41,929 bases of DNA from the NCBI GenBank assembly GCA_003427395.1, contig BFEA01000699.1, forward strand, positions 465,565-507,493. Reading direction: 5' to 3'. Origin of the DNA: Chara braunii (lineage: Eukaryota; Streptophyta; Charophyceae; Charales; Characeae). The translations under genes and the position numbers were made by a program. The notes under the pieces were generated by a model. It saw only the letters and a program-made list of their open reading frames with translations, did not search any database and was not told the DNA's origin. This document shows positions 1-10,410 of this stretch, in pieces (positions within the stretch are counted from its first letter, which is position 1; the number at the start of each line of letters is the position of its first letter).

Positions 1-94
<94 letters not shown>
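1..94. repeat. (TC)n followed by (TA)n microsatellite
   Basis: About 43 bases of alternating TC pass directly into about 50 bases of alternating TA. Open frames through it (polyIY on the minus strand) are artefacts of the repeat. The true length is likely unreliable in the assembly. Confidence 0.95.
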
Positions 95-97
<3 letters not shown>

Positions 98-219
98 GCC
101 TCGCCACACCACAGTCGAAAGGCCAAAAAATTCGACGGCTGTCAGAATAAATTCGACAGCCTCCATTCGACAGTTTGGCCCGCCTTCGCCACACAGCACT
201 GTAGAGTGCACGCACTTGT
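95..219. other. Left flank of the LINE target locus
   Basis: This unique-looking sequence is the part of the pre-insertion locus left of the LINE. Without the LINE it would join directly to 8082 onward, so it lies downstream of the 3' end of the minus-strand U2-like gene. The phrase TTCGACAG recurs here and again at about 8092-8099 on the other side of the LINE. I see no gene in it. Confidence 0.5.
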
Positions 220-233
220 GAAAGCAAGATGGA
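220..233. repeat. LINE target-site duplication, left copy
   Basis: GAAAGCAAGATGGA occurs here and again, identically, at 8068-8081 directly after the LINE poly-A tract. A 14-bp exact match flanking a poly-A-tailed element is the normal mark of target-primed reverse transcription. It fixes both ends of the element. Confidence 0.9.
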
Positions 234-825
234 GAGTAGAAGGACGAGTGGAGGAGGTGGGCGGCGACAAAGCGTGCGCTAATTTTAGCGTTAATCGCGT
301 GCGCCAAGCGCCGCCTAGGCGGCGCCATGGCGCTAAATCGCGATTAGGGCTAAATGAGGCGCGGAGCTTCCGAAGGATAGAGGAGTTAACCCTAATCAAG
401 CAGAGGGATGACGTCAGCATTCTCCGACCGGGGAGGAGACGTTCATGACGCTCATGCCCGTCAGGCTTTGGCTACCCTCGGTGTGTGACACACGGAGGCT
501 TTCTAAGAGGGTATATGCCAGCAAACGGCACAAACGATGCCGGTCTTGAGGAGGGAGGAGAGAGGGTTAACACCTTTGATGGTGAGATATACGCCGGAAG
601 GAAAACAGTTAAGAGACTAGCGACGTGCGGCCAGCGGTTCCAGTCGGTAATTTTCATCCCCGGAGCTAGAGAAAGGAAAATAATTTGTCCCAGTTTATTT
701 ACTAAGACTGTAGGAGTAGTTGCATCGCATGTTTTATGTGGTTTTGGTTTATTTTCATTTGTTGTTGATTTGGGGGATTAGAAAGGTGGGTGAGCCTAGA
801 TCTCAATATCATCCAGTGAGCAACA
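234..825 (+). other. LINE 5' untranslated region / internal promoter region
   Basis: This lies between the left TSD and the ORF1 start. It is GC-rich at first (about 250-450) and AT-richer towards ORF1. L1-type elements carry an internal promoter in this position, but I cannot point to specific promoter motifs. Short open frames here look non-coding. Confidence 0.55.
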
Positions 826-2191
826 ATGAATAGCCCTCCGAAGGATGTTTCGTCTCCATCCTTGTCTCAAGGGGAGAAGGACATAATTCAGGGAACTATT
901 GCGGACTGATATAATGAAGGGCTTCTCTCTGACAAGCTGCAATCAAATCAGGTGGAGATCGGGGAAGACTTTGTTCGGGTTGCAGTCAACCCCGAGCTCT
1001 ATCAGATTCAAGAGGACTGGTTGCTTGCAAATGCGGTAACAGTCCAGATCGGCCCGGACTCCAAATCACTTCCGGTAAAAGTTAAAATTCGAGTTATTCG
1101 AATATATGAAGATGGTTGGGCCAAGAGCGGTGCGATGAACGTCCCCCCTAAGCAGGGAGTCTTCCGCAACGAGGGCTTTAATTTAATATCCTACGTTGCC
1201 TCCTCTAAGGTTATAGCGGAATGGATGTTGAAAATGAAGGAAACTAAAATCACGCTAGATGGGAGAACCCACTCTCTTTCGTTCCGCCCTTGGATGACAG
1301 AACAAGAGTTGTTTGAATGGAGGAAGGCCCACAGATTCAAGTTCTTTTGGGTAAGATGTAAGTACATACCGCTGGCAGCCCTGCCCCATGTGGCGCCCGC
1401 AATTCAGAATGCGTTCGGCACGATCCTTAAGAAATATAATACCTACTCTGACCCGGTAGCCCCGGAATTGATGAATATCCGTTTCGATTTGGAAGCAGGG
1501 GCAAGACTCCGCTATAAAGCTTACCTGATAATTGACTTGGGAAAAGGAGGATACGTAGAGATAGAGGTCGTCCACGCTTTGACCCCGTGGTGTCTGGTGT
1601 GCAGACAACACTTCCATTCGGAGGAAGACGACTCGTGCCCGACAAAGGAAAAGAAGAACCCCTAGGCAGATACAAGGGCAAAGGACAAAGAACAACCCTC
1701 CAAACCCCAGGCCACGCAAGGATTGAAAGGGAGCAAAGATCCGCCTCCTGTCGGGGGCAAAGACAACGGAGATGGAAAGGATAAGCCTAAAAAAATTGAC
1801 CCGCAGGAAGAAAAGGAACATAATTCGAAAGAAGGAACTGATCAAGGGAAGGACTCTCCCCCAAAGGATATGGAAATGAAGGAAAGGGACGACAAACAGG
1901 AAGGAGAGGACAGGGGGGAGAGGACTGAACCAACGGGTCAGTCAGATCCAACGGGCAAGAAGAAGAAAAGGAAGAAGAAACTTTTATCGAAGAAGAGAAG
2001 AGGCACAGGCAAAGAGACAGTCAACGTGTGGAAACGCAGGGAGAAGGAGGTAGAGGGAAGAGAGAAAGACAAGACGGAGAAACCAGAAGACGGTGAGGAA
2101 CGTCAGGGCACGCAGGGATCCCTGGGAGGTGGTGGGGTGACAGGTGAGAAGCAGGAGTCCCCCAAGGGAAAGCTGCCGAATCCTGCAACCC

Positions 2192-2230
<39 letters not shown>

Positions 2231-2964
2231 TAGGATGTCATTGTCTGGGAAACAGCCTGCATCTCTTTTTGCCTCAAGCTCGGAAACTTCTCAGGGAGAC
2301 TCTGGAATGCCGAGAGAATCAGTACAGGCAGCAAGGATGCTAGCGACCAGATTTTCTGAGAACTTCCAACCAGGCTCGGTTCATAATAATGAAATTTTTG
2401 ACGACTCACAGTCAGAGGTCGAATCATCCGAGGAGGAGCAAATGACCCCTGAGACGCTGATAAGAAAGAAGAAAAAAATCATAATTGCTAGCAAAAAGAA
2501 AAAGGGAAGTCTTTTGGCCGAAGGGGATGGGAAGGAAATGGAGGAGGAGGATCCAGAGTTCGTTTCTCCAATGAAAGGGATGTTTGAAGTGGCTAGGGAG
2601 GAGGAGGAAAATAATGTTTCATCCCCCCCGGCCAACCTTCTCAGAACATCACCCTTGGTACTCGCGTTTCCAATCCCCTCCCCCATGACTACTCCCCAAT
2701 CCACCCAGCCCAGGAGGACTTCAATAGCGATACTCTCTTCTATTTAAAAACCAAGGATTGAAGGTCAGAAAAATCAGAATAGGTCTGAGGAAGAAGAGTA
2801 TCGAGGAGATCCTGAGCCGACGGAAGTTACGAGAAACTCCCCTAATAAGAGGGGCAGATCACAGACAATCAAAACTGTTACAGCAAGACGGGCACTGTCA
2901 TTGGCAGCCCCAATGCGTACATTGGCCAGAGGTGAAAAGGCGAAGGGCTCGATCCCGTCCTACT
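826..2964 (+). pseudogene. LINE ORF1: nucleic-acid-binding protein with zinc knuckle, broken
   Basis: ATG at 826 opens a frame with an in-frame TGA at 907-909 and a TAG at 1663-1665. It continues to a 36-base poly-C tract (2195-2230), after which the frame changes and runs to a TAA at 2745 and on to a TAG near 2962. The N-terminal half (about 952-1600) resembles the DUF4283/RRM-like domain of plant LINE ORF1, with FRPWMTEQ and later FFWVRCKYIPL. It is followed by a CX2CX4HX6C knuckle (WCLVCRQHFH...C) near 1590-1640. The rest is low-complexity, rich in Lys, Glu and Pro. In the family ORF1 coats the element RNA. The first TGA probably replaced a Trp codon. Confidence 0.7.
2195..2230. repeat. 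Poly-C tract inside LINE ORF1
   Basis: Thirty-six consecutive C encode polyproline in every frame. ORF1 is read in one frame before the tract and another after it, so the tract length decides whether ORF1 is frameshifted. Sequencing and assembly are least reliable here. Confidence 0.95.
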
Positions 2965-2965
2965 A

Positions 2966-3361
2966 GTGCCGATTATATGCTCCTATGATGGGGTGCGTTC
3001 CAGGTTCCAGACAACCAAAACCAAGGATGAAATCTTGGCCCTCCTGTCAGTAATACTGAAAAGCACTCCCTCGCCCACAATGATTTGCAATTTAATTAAG
3101 ATACACGTTCTGCAGAATCTGGGCGAGGTGGCCATTTTACCGGAACCTAAGCAGTCGAGGCATCTGACCGATATGCCAGATGGAGGGAAGGTGAAGCTCA
3201 CAATTGCATTTTTAGATCTATCCTATATTGTGGACAATAAATCTAAGTGGGATGATCTCAAAATCCACTGGCCAAGGTCGAACTGGAGCATCTGGCAATC
3301 CCCAGATCAGATATCCTTCCCGAAATCAAGTTGCACCCGAATTTGTCACCGAAAACCATAG
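2966..3361 (+). other. Open frame between LINE ORF1 and ORF2, not recognised
   Basis: A 131-residue open frame lies between the ORF1 tail and ORF2. It has no motif that I recognise. It may be the last part of ORF1 after another frameshift, because its composition (Leu, Ile, Lys, few low-complexity runs) is protein-like. It may also be the intergenic part of the element read by chance. It sits wholly inside the LINE, so it is not a host gene. Confidence 0.3.
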
Positions 3362-3556
3362 CTGAATGACTTAATCAATCTGACAATCGATACTTCTTGA
3401 GATCTGAAGCATTTGTTGAAATCCTCCTGAAGCGGAGAGCGGGGAGGAACCTGAATTTCTCAGTAGGAGTGGTCCATGATCTGCACCACTCTGAAGCGAG
3501 TGATCCTTCGGAACATAATAACCACATCCAGGACCTCAGCGGTACACCCTGCAACA

Positions 3557-6500
3557 ATGGTTCTGCCCAGTAGAATCAGAGTTGCCAGCTGGAACGTGCG
3601 AGGGTTGGGAAACACAAACGATACATACAAAAGACAAAGATTGATTACTTGGGTTAATTCTCATAAGGTTCACATTATTGGACTCCAAGAGACTAAGATT
3701 GGCCAAAATATGCTTGCAGAGATCTCTGCTTGGTGGAGGGGCCCCCAACTTTGGTCCCCAACAATGGGGACAAAGGGGGGAGTCGCCATTCTCATCGACC
3801 AGGATCTGGACATTAATATAGTTAACTCATTCACAGATATGGAAGGGAGATGGGCATGACTAAAGCTAGTGGTGGCAGATGAGGATTGGGCTATGGTATC
3901 CCTCTATGCCCCTGTAGAATACCTAGCAAGGATTAATTTCTTCGTAGACCTACCCAGGATCCTACCGGATACAGATAACTTAATTATGCAGTGCTAGGAG
4001 ACTGGAACTGTACCCTGAACCCAGGACTGGACTCCCCCAATGTATTTCCTATAAGGGAGGATGCCTTATTACTGAGCTCATTTATGGAATTTCAAAACCT
4101 GGTGGATGTATTTAGAACGCTAAATCCTGATGTCCCATGTTTCACCTGGCGAGGTCCTCGACCAGCGAGACAGACCCCCCGCCCAAAGAGACGACTAGAT
4201 TTAATATTGGCCAGGGGGGTGGCTTGGGACCGATGTATAGGGGTCACTGTGAAAGTAAGCTCCTTGTCGGACCACCGCCCGATGATTATGAAAATTATTG
4301 CACAGGACGCGGTTGATAGGCACAAACCTCCATTCAGGCTTAATATTGCTATCTTAAAAGACCCGGGGATCATCCAGTGGGTGAATGACCAGATGAAAAA
4401 CTGGCAGCAAGCGAAGTCCCTATTTGAGGACCCAGAGGATTGGGTAGATGTCGGGATAGGTATTCTGCAAGCCGCCATGACACAGTTCTCGAGAATGAAA
4501 GCAGCAACATGCTATTGGAAAGAAAAACAATTAGTCCAAGATATTGAGAAGGCAGAGGACTATTCAGGATCCGACCCTTTTTTTAAATATTACTGGGATA
4601 CCAAAAAAAACAAGGCCCTCAAAGAATTAGAGGAGCTGGAAATCCACCAACAGGCGGAAAGACAAGAATGGTTGAGAATTAGGGGGATAATTGTGAATGA
4701 CCGCATGACAAAAGAAACATTTAGAGCTCTGATCCTACGCCAGTCCGGCCCGGTTATGAGGGAATTGGCCCATCCATTTTCCTTGCATGACCCGGTGACA
4801 TCCCAAACTGAGCAAATGTGTCAGTATGCTATGAAATATTTTAGGGATATTGTATCTACGCGAAGACCCTTCGACACATTTGACACGAGCATGGCGGAAT
4901 TTCATACCTATTGGGATTATGGTCCAAGGAGTGTCCCGTTGAACCAAAGGTTAGCGCTGGATAATCCGATCATAGTGGAGGAAGCAACTAGAGCAGCACG
5001 CCAGATGGCCAAGTGTAAATGCCCCGGGCCGGATGGCTTACCAATCGAGTTCTTCCTCTCGTCATGGGGCTCCTTTGGTCAATTCTTTTGCGATATCTAC
5101 AACCGTGCCCTGACCACGGTCCACTGGCTCGTTGCCGAAGGGTATGGTACATGGAATGATTTCGTTGATTTATAAAAAAGGATATAAGCGGGAAATTCAA
5201 AACTGACGCCCGATATCAGTGCTTAATGTTTCTTAAAAATTGTTGGCAAAAATTTTAGCCCTAAGGCTGGCCCCGATCCTGCCCGACCTGGTCGGCAGTG
5301 AGCAGGGGGCATTTGTCAAAGGGCGTTCAATTTCTTACAACATACTGGCTGTTGTCCAGACTCTGGAAATCATTGGAAAAGAAAAAAGAGATATTGCCAT
5401 CCTCATGCTGGATATGGAGAAGGCCTACGATAAGGTAGGCTGGGCCTTTGTCAACACCACACTGGTCAGCATGGGGTTTGGGGAACAATTTCGATCCTGG
5501 ATAAAGGTTATGTATTGCATTGTATTCAAAGGCAACGCCAACAATGCTGGTTAATGGGATGCAATTTGATCAGTTTGCACTTACCCGTTCCCTTCGCCAA
5601 GGTTGCCCACTGGCCCACCTGATATGCGTTCTCCAACTGGAAATATTACTTGCCATAGTGGGCCTTAGGTTATCTCCTTCCTTTCAGTGGAAAGGAGGAG
5701 CAATAGCGGATGATTTGACTGTGGCATGTGAGAACACGGTAGAAAGTATGAATGAGCTGTGTCAGGTGTTAGATGAATATTGCATTTTGTCTGAAGCATC
5801 TATAAACTGGGACAAATCTGTTTTCTTTCTCCCTCCTCCACGCAAGGTTAGCGTTGAATGGGGATTGAAAAGAATTCCGGCAAATTCTTCGGAAAGATTT
5901 CTGGGCCTCCAGGTTTCCTTCTCAGATTGCTCCACAACTCAAGACAACCTCCTAGCCAACAAAGTAGTGGCACGGATTGCAGGCTGGGAGCGCCGCACTT
6001 GCCTGTCCCTTTTTGGGAGAGCTCTGGTTTTGTCAACATCAGCATTTTCCCTACTTTGGTTTCCACTGTCCATCCACGCTCTGGGTCAACTCCAGGAAAG
6101 AAGGGGGGCCTTGGTATACTTGATCCGCTCCAGCAGAATACGGCGCTGTTGGGAAAGTGGCCTGCCCAAGCGATGGTGGAGACAGAAACAAGAATTTGGA
6201 TGCAGTTGGCTGAGTACATCTTAGGTACTGAATGGGAATTTCAAGATCATTCAAGGGTCTGGGTTTGTTTGCAGCTACCTTCCTTCAGCAGCCGCCGGCC
6301 CAAGTCCAGAATATGGAGGAATATTGTTGGAGCTTGAAATAAATATCGTCCAACAGAGAAGCTCCCCCCCACATCCAAACAAGAGATCTTGAACCAGGCT
6401 CTGTTTGATAACCCGGAGATCCGACAGCCAAATGGACAAAGCTTTTCTGCTACAGAAACACGAGGCAACTTTGGACTAAGTTGGATACGGAGAGGGATTC

Positions 6501-7590
6501 TGCAGGTTAAGGACATTTGGAAAACAGATAGAGGGGGCTCTCTGGAGCCAGCCCAGCTGAGACGCAGGCTCCCTAATGACTGGGTGAATCTGCTCCAACC
6601 GGAAGCTGAGCATGCAGCAGGCACCTGGCTCCGAGAGGCTAATGCTCCGGAACGAATAGTTCGGGTTCTTGGTCCAGACCTCTCCACGGGTCTCAGAGTG
6701 GAGCGGTGGAGACTACTACAGAGATCAGATATTGGAGGGAAGCTAAGACTGGAGGACAAAGACTGCAGGATTAGCGACACAGAAGGAATGGTGGAAACAA
6801 GAGTACTCAGCCACAGCATCAGGAACGGGAAGACAGTGGCGGCTCTGATTGGAGATGCGGAGCAGGTTCGGGTGGAACCACTTCTAAGCGGATGGAGGAT
6901 ACAGGACAATGGGGAGCCCCTCATACCACTGGCCCAGTATCGGCCGAAAGTGGGAGTGCGTTTGCTGCAGGGACGAATGAAGAAAAAGGCAGAAGACCTG
7001 GCAATAACACGTGCTAATACACAACAGGTGGAAGGGGTCTCCGAGCAAGGTCTCTATAAGCTATGGAAAGTTCTCGGCAACCTCCCGGCCCAGAGACACG
7101 CAAGCATAATGTGGATCCAATCCCTGATGGTCACGCCAACAGCAACATGGCTGGCAGCTAAGGGAATGGAGTTGTCCACGCAATGCGTGCGGTGTAACTG
7201 GGGATGGGAGAACATGAAACATCTGTGGTTGGATTGCCCACTGGTGAAAGAGTTGTTGGGGTGGTGGAGGACACACTGGGATAGGATATTGGGTAAAAGG
7301 TGGGATTGGACTGATGGTTGGATGCTTACGGGTATACAGCCTTCATAAGGGAACTATTCTTCGGGGTGGGGTATGTGGCCCTCTGTTGCAGAGGTGTACT
7401 GATGGAGACTATCTGGGCGGCCCGTAACGCCAAGGTCTTCAAGGGTGAACATGTAGCTGCTCTCCAACAGCACAGACAAGTTAAGCAGTCGTTTTAGAAG
7501 AATTATCCACGCAGATTGGAAGCGGAAAAATTTCATCTGGTTTGGGAAAACCTGGGCGGTAGACAGCAGAATGGCTACGATGGACCGTGA
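3557..7590 (+). pseudogene. LINE ORF2: endonuclease-reverse transcriptase-zinc knuckle, broken
   Basis: In order: an AP-type endonuclease (ASWNVRGLGN, LQETKI, GDWN near 4002, SDHRP near 4270); a reverse transcriptase (PGPDGLP near 5025, PISVLN near 5210, GAFVKGRS near 5310, MLDMEKAYDK near 5410, RQGCPL near 5595, ADDL near 5708, FLGLQVS near 5900); a C-terminal knuckle CVRCN...HLWLDC (7188-7240); and an IWAARNAKVF-type tail near 7410. The RT active-site Tyr before ADDL reads Ile. At least four frame changes (near 3980, 5165, 5540, 6230-6340 and again near 7330) and stops (TGA 3857, TGA 5204, others) kill it. The TGA at 5204 sits at the Trp of the conserved NWRPIS motif. In life this protein nicks the target and copies the element RNA there. 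Confidence 0.9.
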
Positions 7591-8067
7591 AGGTCGCTTT
7601 GCCGCCTGCCCATGGCTATCGGACACACATGACTAATAAGAACCGAAGTTAGGTTCTTTGGAGACAATGTGGCCTTTCTTTGGAAAACTGAGTTTTAATT
7701 GACTATCTAGGAATAAAGGCTAATTCTTTCGGGGTCAAGAGCTCTATCCCACTGAGGTGCAGGGGTCTATAAGGGATAGAGAGCACAGGGATGAGCATCC
7801 CTAGTTGGCAAATGCCGCCTTTTTTAATGAGCTTCAAGGTATACCTTTTGGGAAGTTGATAGCTGTTTATATATGGGACACTGGATCCGGTCTCCAGTAG
7901 GAGAAGGGATAGTGCCGTAATTAGAGGAGAGACACTGAGTCTTGTTCATAAGCGAAACTAGCTGAGGCTGCCAGGATAACTCCGGGTCGAATTGTGAGGT
8001 CCCCGGCCTCGTCCCCTTGTTTTGCAAGCATTCTGAAACTTTCCCAAAAAAAAAAAAAAAAAAAAAA
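7591..8067 (+). other. LINE 3'UTR and poly-A tail
   Basis: Non-coding sequence follows ORF2 and ends in 22 A (8046-8067), directly followed by the right TSD. No similarity is visible between this 3' end and the 3' end of the SINE at 9424-9869. I therefore see no sign that this LINE mobilised that SINE. Confidence 0.75.
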
Positions 8068-8081
8068 GAAAGCAAGATGGA
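8068..8081. repeat. LINE target-site duplication, right copy
   Basis: This copy is identical to 220-233 and follows the poly-A tract without a gap. Confidence 0.9.
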
Positions 8082-8089
8082 AAATAGCA

Positions 8090-8280
8090 TTTTCGACAGT
8101 GGTGCGAAGAGGCCCGTACACGAAAGGCAAAAACGATGGCCATGTGTTTTCCTTTTTTTGTTTTTGTTTTTTTTGTTTTCAAAAAAAATAATTTAATATC
8201 GTAGTGGCCCGATGGACCACGGATAAACTGATCAGAACAGATACTACACTTGATCTTAGCCAAAAGGCCGAGAAAGGTAT
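8090..8280 (-). ncRNA. U2 spliceosomal snRNA-like gene or pseudogene
   Basis: Read on the minus strand from 8280, the sequence starts ATACCTTTCTCGGCCTTTTG and runs through AAGTGTAGTATCTGTTC, which holds the GUAGUA branch-point recognition element of U2. A 7-bp stem matching U2 stem IIb (GTGGTCC/GGGCCAC) and ACGATATTAAATT before an ATTATTTTTTTTG Sm-like site follow. These are hallmarks of U2. The segment after CAGTTTAT is about 10 nt shorter than plant U2, removing much of the stem IIa 3' strand. The sequence after the Sm-like site is A-rich and not recognisably U2 stems III-IV. I find no convincing plant upstream sequence element; a weak TATA-like TGTATTTT lies about 30 nt upstream. It could be a diverged functional gene or a truncated copy; the 3' end is a guess. 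Confidence 0.75.
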
Positions 8281-8640
8281 TTGGCCGTGTTTTCCCATGT
8301 ACAGGCCGAAAATACATTCGCATTTTTTCCTGAGGTGGTGCAGCACCCAACGACCGGCACTCCCGACACTCCTGGCAGATTTTATTTATATTTATATTTA
8401 TATTTATGGAAACCCCTGGCTAAACGACAAAGGACATCACTCTCTCTCTCATCCTGGCTAAACGACGAAGGTCCAAGGGCATTCCTGTCAAATTGTTGCA
8501 GCCTTGCAGGACCCTTCTACACGGTTTTCAGAATTCCTCAAAAAAGGCTTGGGAATGGTTGGTGTCGCACGCTGCCGCCCCCGGCCGCACCGTACCGCAC
8601 CGTTATATTATAGGAAATCAAAATCAAACTCGTGCTACCG
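8281..8640. other. Region upstream of the U2-like gene with short repeats
   Basis: No gene is seen. It contains an AT-rich TTTATA-type run (8380-8407) and a 19-bp direct repeat with one mismatch at 8415-8433 and 8453-8471 (CCTGGCTAAACGAC...AAGG). If the U2-like gene is transcribed, its promoter would be in the first 100 bases. Confidence 0.5.
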
Positions 8641-8732
8641 GTGGTGGGACCTGGCCCCAGGATTCGCACTTGCGTCTGCGTTTCAACTGTCAGTTCATTG
8701 GTGTACCCACCGTGCAAGACTCCTTGGCGAAT

Positions 8733-8936
8733 GGGCAAATGTCAACTGGGGCGTGGTCCCATTTGCAAAGAGGATCGGATCAAATGCCTGCATCTGGATG
8801 TCTTTGTGGAGAGGTGCAGGAAATCGAGATTGAACTGCCTTTCTGCATCTCTGCATAAAACACATCCAGATTCAGGCCATCGATCCGATCCTGTTTGCTA
8901 GTGGGACCTCGGCCCTGGGCAATTTTGACATTTGCC
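8733..8936. repeat. Imperfect inverted repeat (foldback)
   Basis: The left arm runs from GGGCAAATGTCAA at 8733 through AGGATCGGATC, CATCTGGATG and on to GAGGTGCAG near 8820. The right arm carries the complements in reverse order (CTGCATCTC near 8842, CATCCAGATTCAGG, GATCCGATCC, GACATTTGCC at 8927-8936). The arms are roughly 90 bp with several mismatches and a very short loop. It could be a decayed MITE or a hairpin from an inverted duplication. No TSD was found. Open frames across it are incidental. Confidence 0.6.
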
Positions 8937-9411
8937 GCCTGCTGTATCGACAGCGCTCTCGCGTGAGTTTACCGGTAGTAGGGCATTATAACCGTGATTC
9001 GGCTGCAGCTTCGGCATTCTGTGCTGGTGGGCATTTGAGGTCTTGAGGCCTCCCCTTACCGACGGTGACGAGGGAAGGCACTTGGCACTTCGAACTCCAC
9101 ACGTTTGGAGCCCGACCCGGTGGTGGTCCCACACCATTACACATCATTCTTCAGACACGTGGCGGTGGGCGCAGTTTGTACTCCAACAGGTGTGCATATC
9201 CGCGCACAGGAAGGGGGTAGAAAAACGAAAACCAACTTCACCCGCAAGAAACCATTTAAAAAAAATGAAAAAATATAAGCTGCAATTTGTTTAAAAAATA
9301 CAAAATATATAATAATAATAATGAAAAAGTGAAAAAAAACGTTCATCATACGGTGACAGCGTTCCGTCGTTGAGTTGAAGCGTGACTTCCGTTACAATTG
9401 GAACGATACAG
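8937..9411. other. Spacer without recognised gene
   Basis: GC-rich sequence up to about 9200 turns AT-rich with A-runs from 9255. I see no coding or RNA gene signal. Confidence 0.5.
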
Positions 9412-9423
9412 AGAAGATTGATT
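9412..9423. repeat. SINE target-site duplication (3' side of SINE)
   Basis: AGAAGATTGATT here matches AGAATATTGATT at 9870-9881 in 11 of 12 positions. The two copies bracket the minus-strand SINE. Confidence 0.6.
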
Positions 9424-9869
9424 TTTTTTTTTTTTTTTAAATGAAAATTGAAAAGCTAATTCCAACCAATTCAATTACCTGTCGAATCTGGACAGGACGG
9501 CCTTTCAGGCGTTTTTTATTGTCATTATGGTATCACGGGGAACCCGTAGCAGCCACATCCGTGCTCAAGCCTCCAACGAGGGAACATGCGGGAGCTGCAC
9601 CCGCCAGCAGGTAGGCGATACAGGCCAGGGGTCAGCCCGTAGCATCAGGACCGAGCTTCTTTGATGGGCCAGTCACTGTGCCTCCCCTTGGGTCCCTCCC
9701 CCTATGAGCAGCAGCAGTGGCTGCTCAATGCCACTCGGGGGACCAACGACACATTTCTAGGTGGTGGCGCCAAGCTTGCCCAGGAAGGTACATGAGGCCA
9801 ATTGGGATTGAACCCAAGACCTCCTGAATGCCACTTGCATGCCTTAGGGATTGAGCTAGGCCTCTGGAT
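9424..9869 (-). mobile_element. tRNA-derived SINE, minus strand
   Basis: Read on the minus strand, the head begins close to 9869 and contains a tRNA A-box-like CCTAGCTCAAT (9850-9860) and a B box GGGTTCAATCCC (9804-9815) at tRNA-like spacing. These are the internal RNA polymerase III promoter of SINEs. An unrelated body of about 370 bases follows, ending in a poly-A tract (17 T on the plus strand, 9422-9438). Flanking 12-bp repeats match at 11 of 12 bases. SINEs are non-coding and depend on a LINE for movement. The single-mismatch TSD suggests a fairly old insertion. Confidence 0.8.
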
Positions 9870-9881
9870 AGAATATTGATT
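9870..9881. repeat. SINE target-site duplication (5' side of SINE)
   Basis: AGAATATTGATT is the partner of 9412-9423, with one mismatch. Confidence 0.6.
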
Positions 9882-9904
9882 ACCATGGCCCCTGCCCAAG
9901 GATG

Positions 9905-10321
9905 GGTCTCTCTCCACTAGTCTCTACTCACGAAAAGTTTTGTGAGTCCTTCTAGAGCTGTCAGACGTGCAAAACTCTCGAAAAAAAAAGTCTTGGCTCC
10001 ACTTACTCTAGATGGGTTTGCTCGAGATGCAGTGGCGGGATGAGACGAGCTCTCTGACTGCACTAAAAGACAGCGCTGCCCTGTTCTGATGGTCGGGACA
10101 CGAGGTGCACTCTCGAAAAAAAATGGTCGGAGTGGGGTTACGAGGGAGGACACTGGAAAAGCGTGTCGTCGCAGGCTGGGCACTCTAGACACTTCGAGAG
10201 TGCCCTTCGAGAGTGCTTTCTGACAACTCTTGAAGGGCGTTTTCGAGAGCACCTATCTAGAGTGAGTGGAGCGAGGCCTTACTCTCGAAATTTTGAGAGT
10301 ATAGAGTAGTGGAGCGAGGCC
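9905..10321. mobile_element. Non-autonomous TIR element (MITE) with 5-bp TSD
   Basis: The left end GGTCTCTCTCCACTA (9905-9919) is the imperfect reverse complement of the right end TAGTGGAGCGAGGCC (10307-10321); the similarity continues inwards through a short self-palindrome (ACTCACGAAAA.. / ACTCTCGAAA..). GGATG flanks both ends (9900-9904, 10322-10326). The interior repeats TCGAGAGTGC-type motifs, holds a second copy of GTGGAGCGAGGCC near 10265-10277 and has no transposase frame. The superfamily is not certain. Confidence 0.65.
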
Positions 10322-10410
10322 GGATGACACGCATAAATCTAGAAATGGTTCAAATTAAATAATAAAAAAAAAGAAAAAAAGTTACTTCTTTTTGTTTTTT
10401 TTGAGAAACA

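Larger units (their letters stand above)
234..8067 (+). mobile_element. Full-length L1-type LINE (non-LTR retrotransposon), inactive
   Basis: A complete non-LTR retrotransposon of about 7.8 kb: 5'UTR (234-825), ORF1 (from 826), ORF2 (from 3557), 3'UTR and a 22-base poly-A tail (8046-8067), bounded by an exact 14-bp target-site duplication. ORF1 has a DUF4283/RRM-like nucleic-acid domain plus a zinc knuckle. ORF2 has an apurinic-type endonuclease, reverse transcriptase and a C-terminal CCHC motif, the arrangement known for plant L1-like elements. Several stops and frameshifts in both ORFs mean it is dead. The full length and perfect TSD suggest it inserted intact and decayed in place. Confidence 0.9.

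Noticed and set aside
8504-8901. Overlapping 89-121 residue frames near 8500-8900
   Set aside because: They cross an inverted repeat, overlap each other in three frames and show no protein motif.
9804-9868. A functional tRNA gene on the minus strand
   Set aside because: The boxes are present, but no proper cloverleaf stem pairing was evident and the sequence continues into a poly-A-tailed body, as in a SINE.
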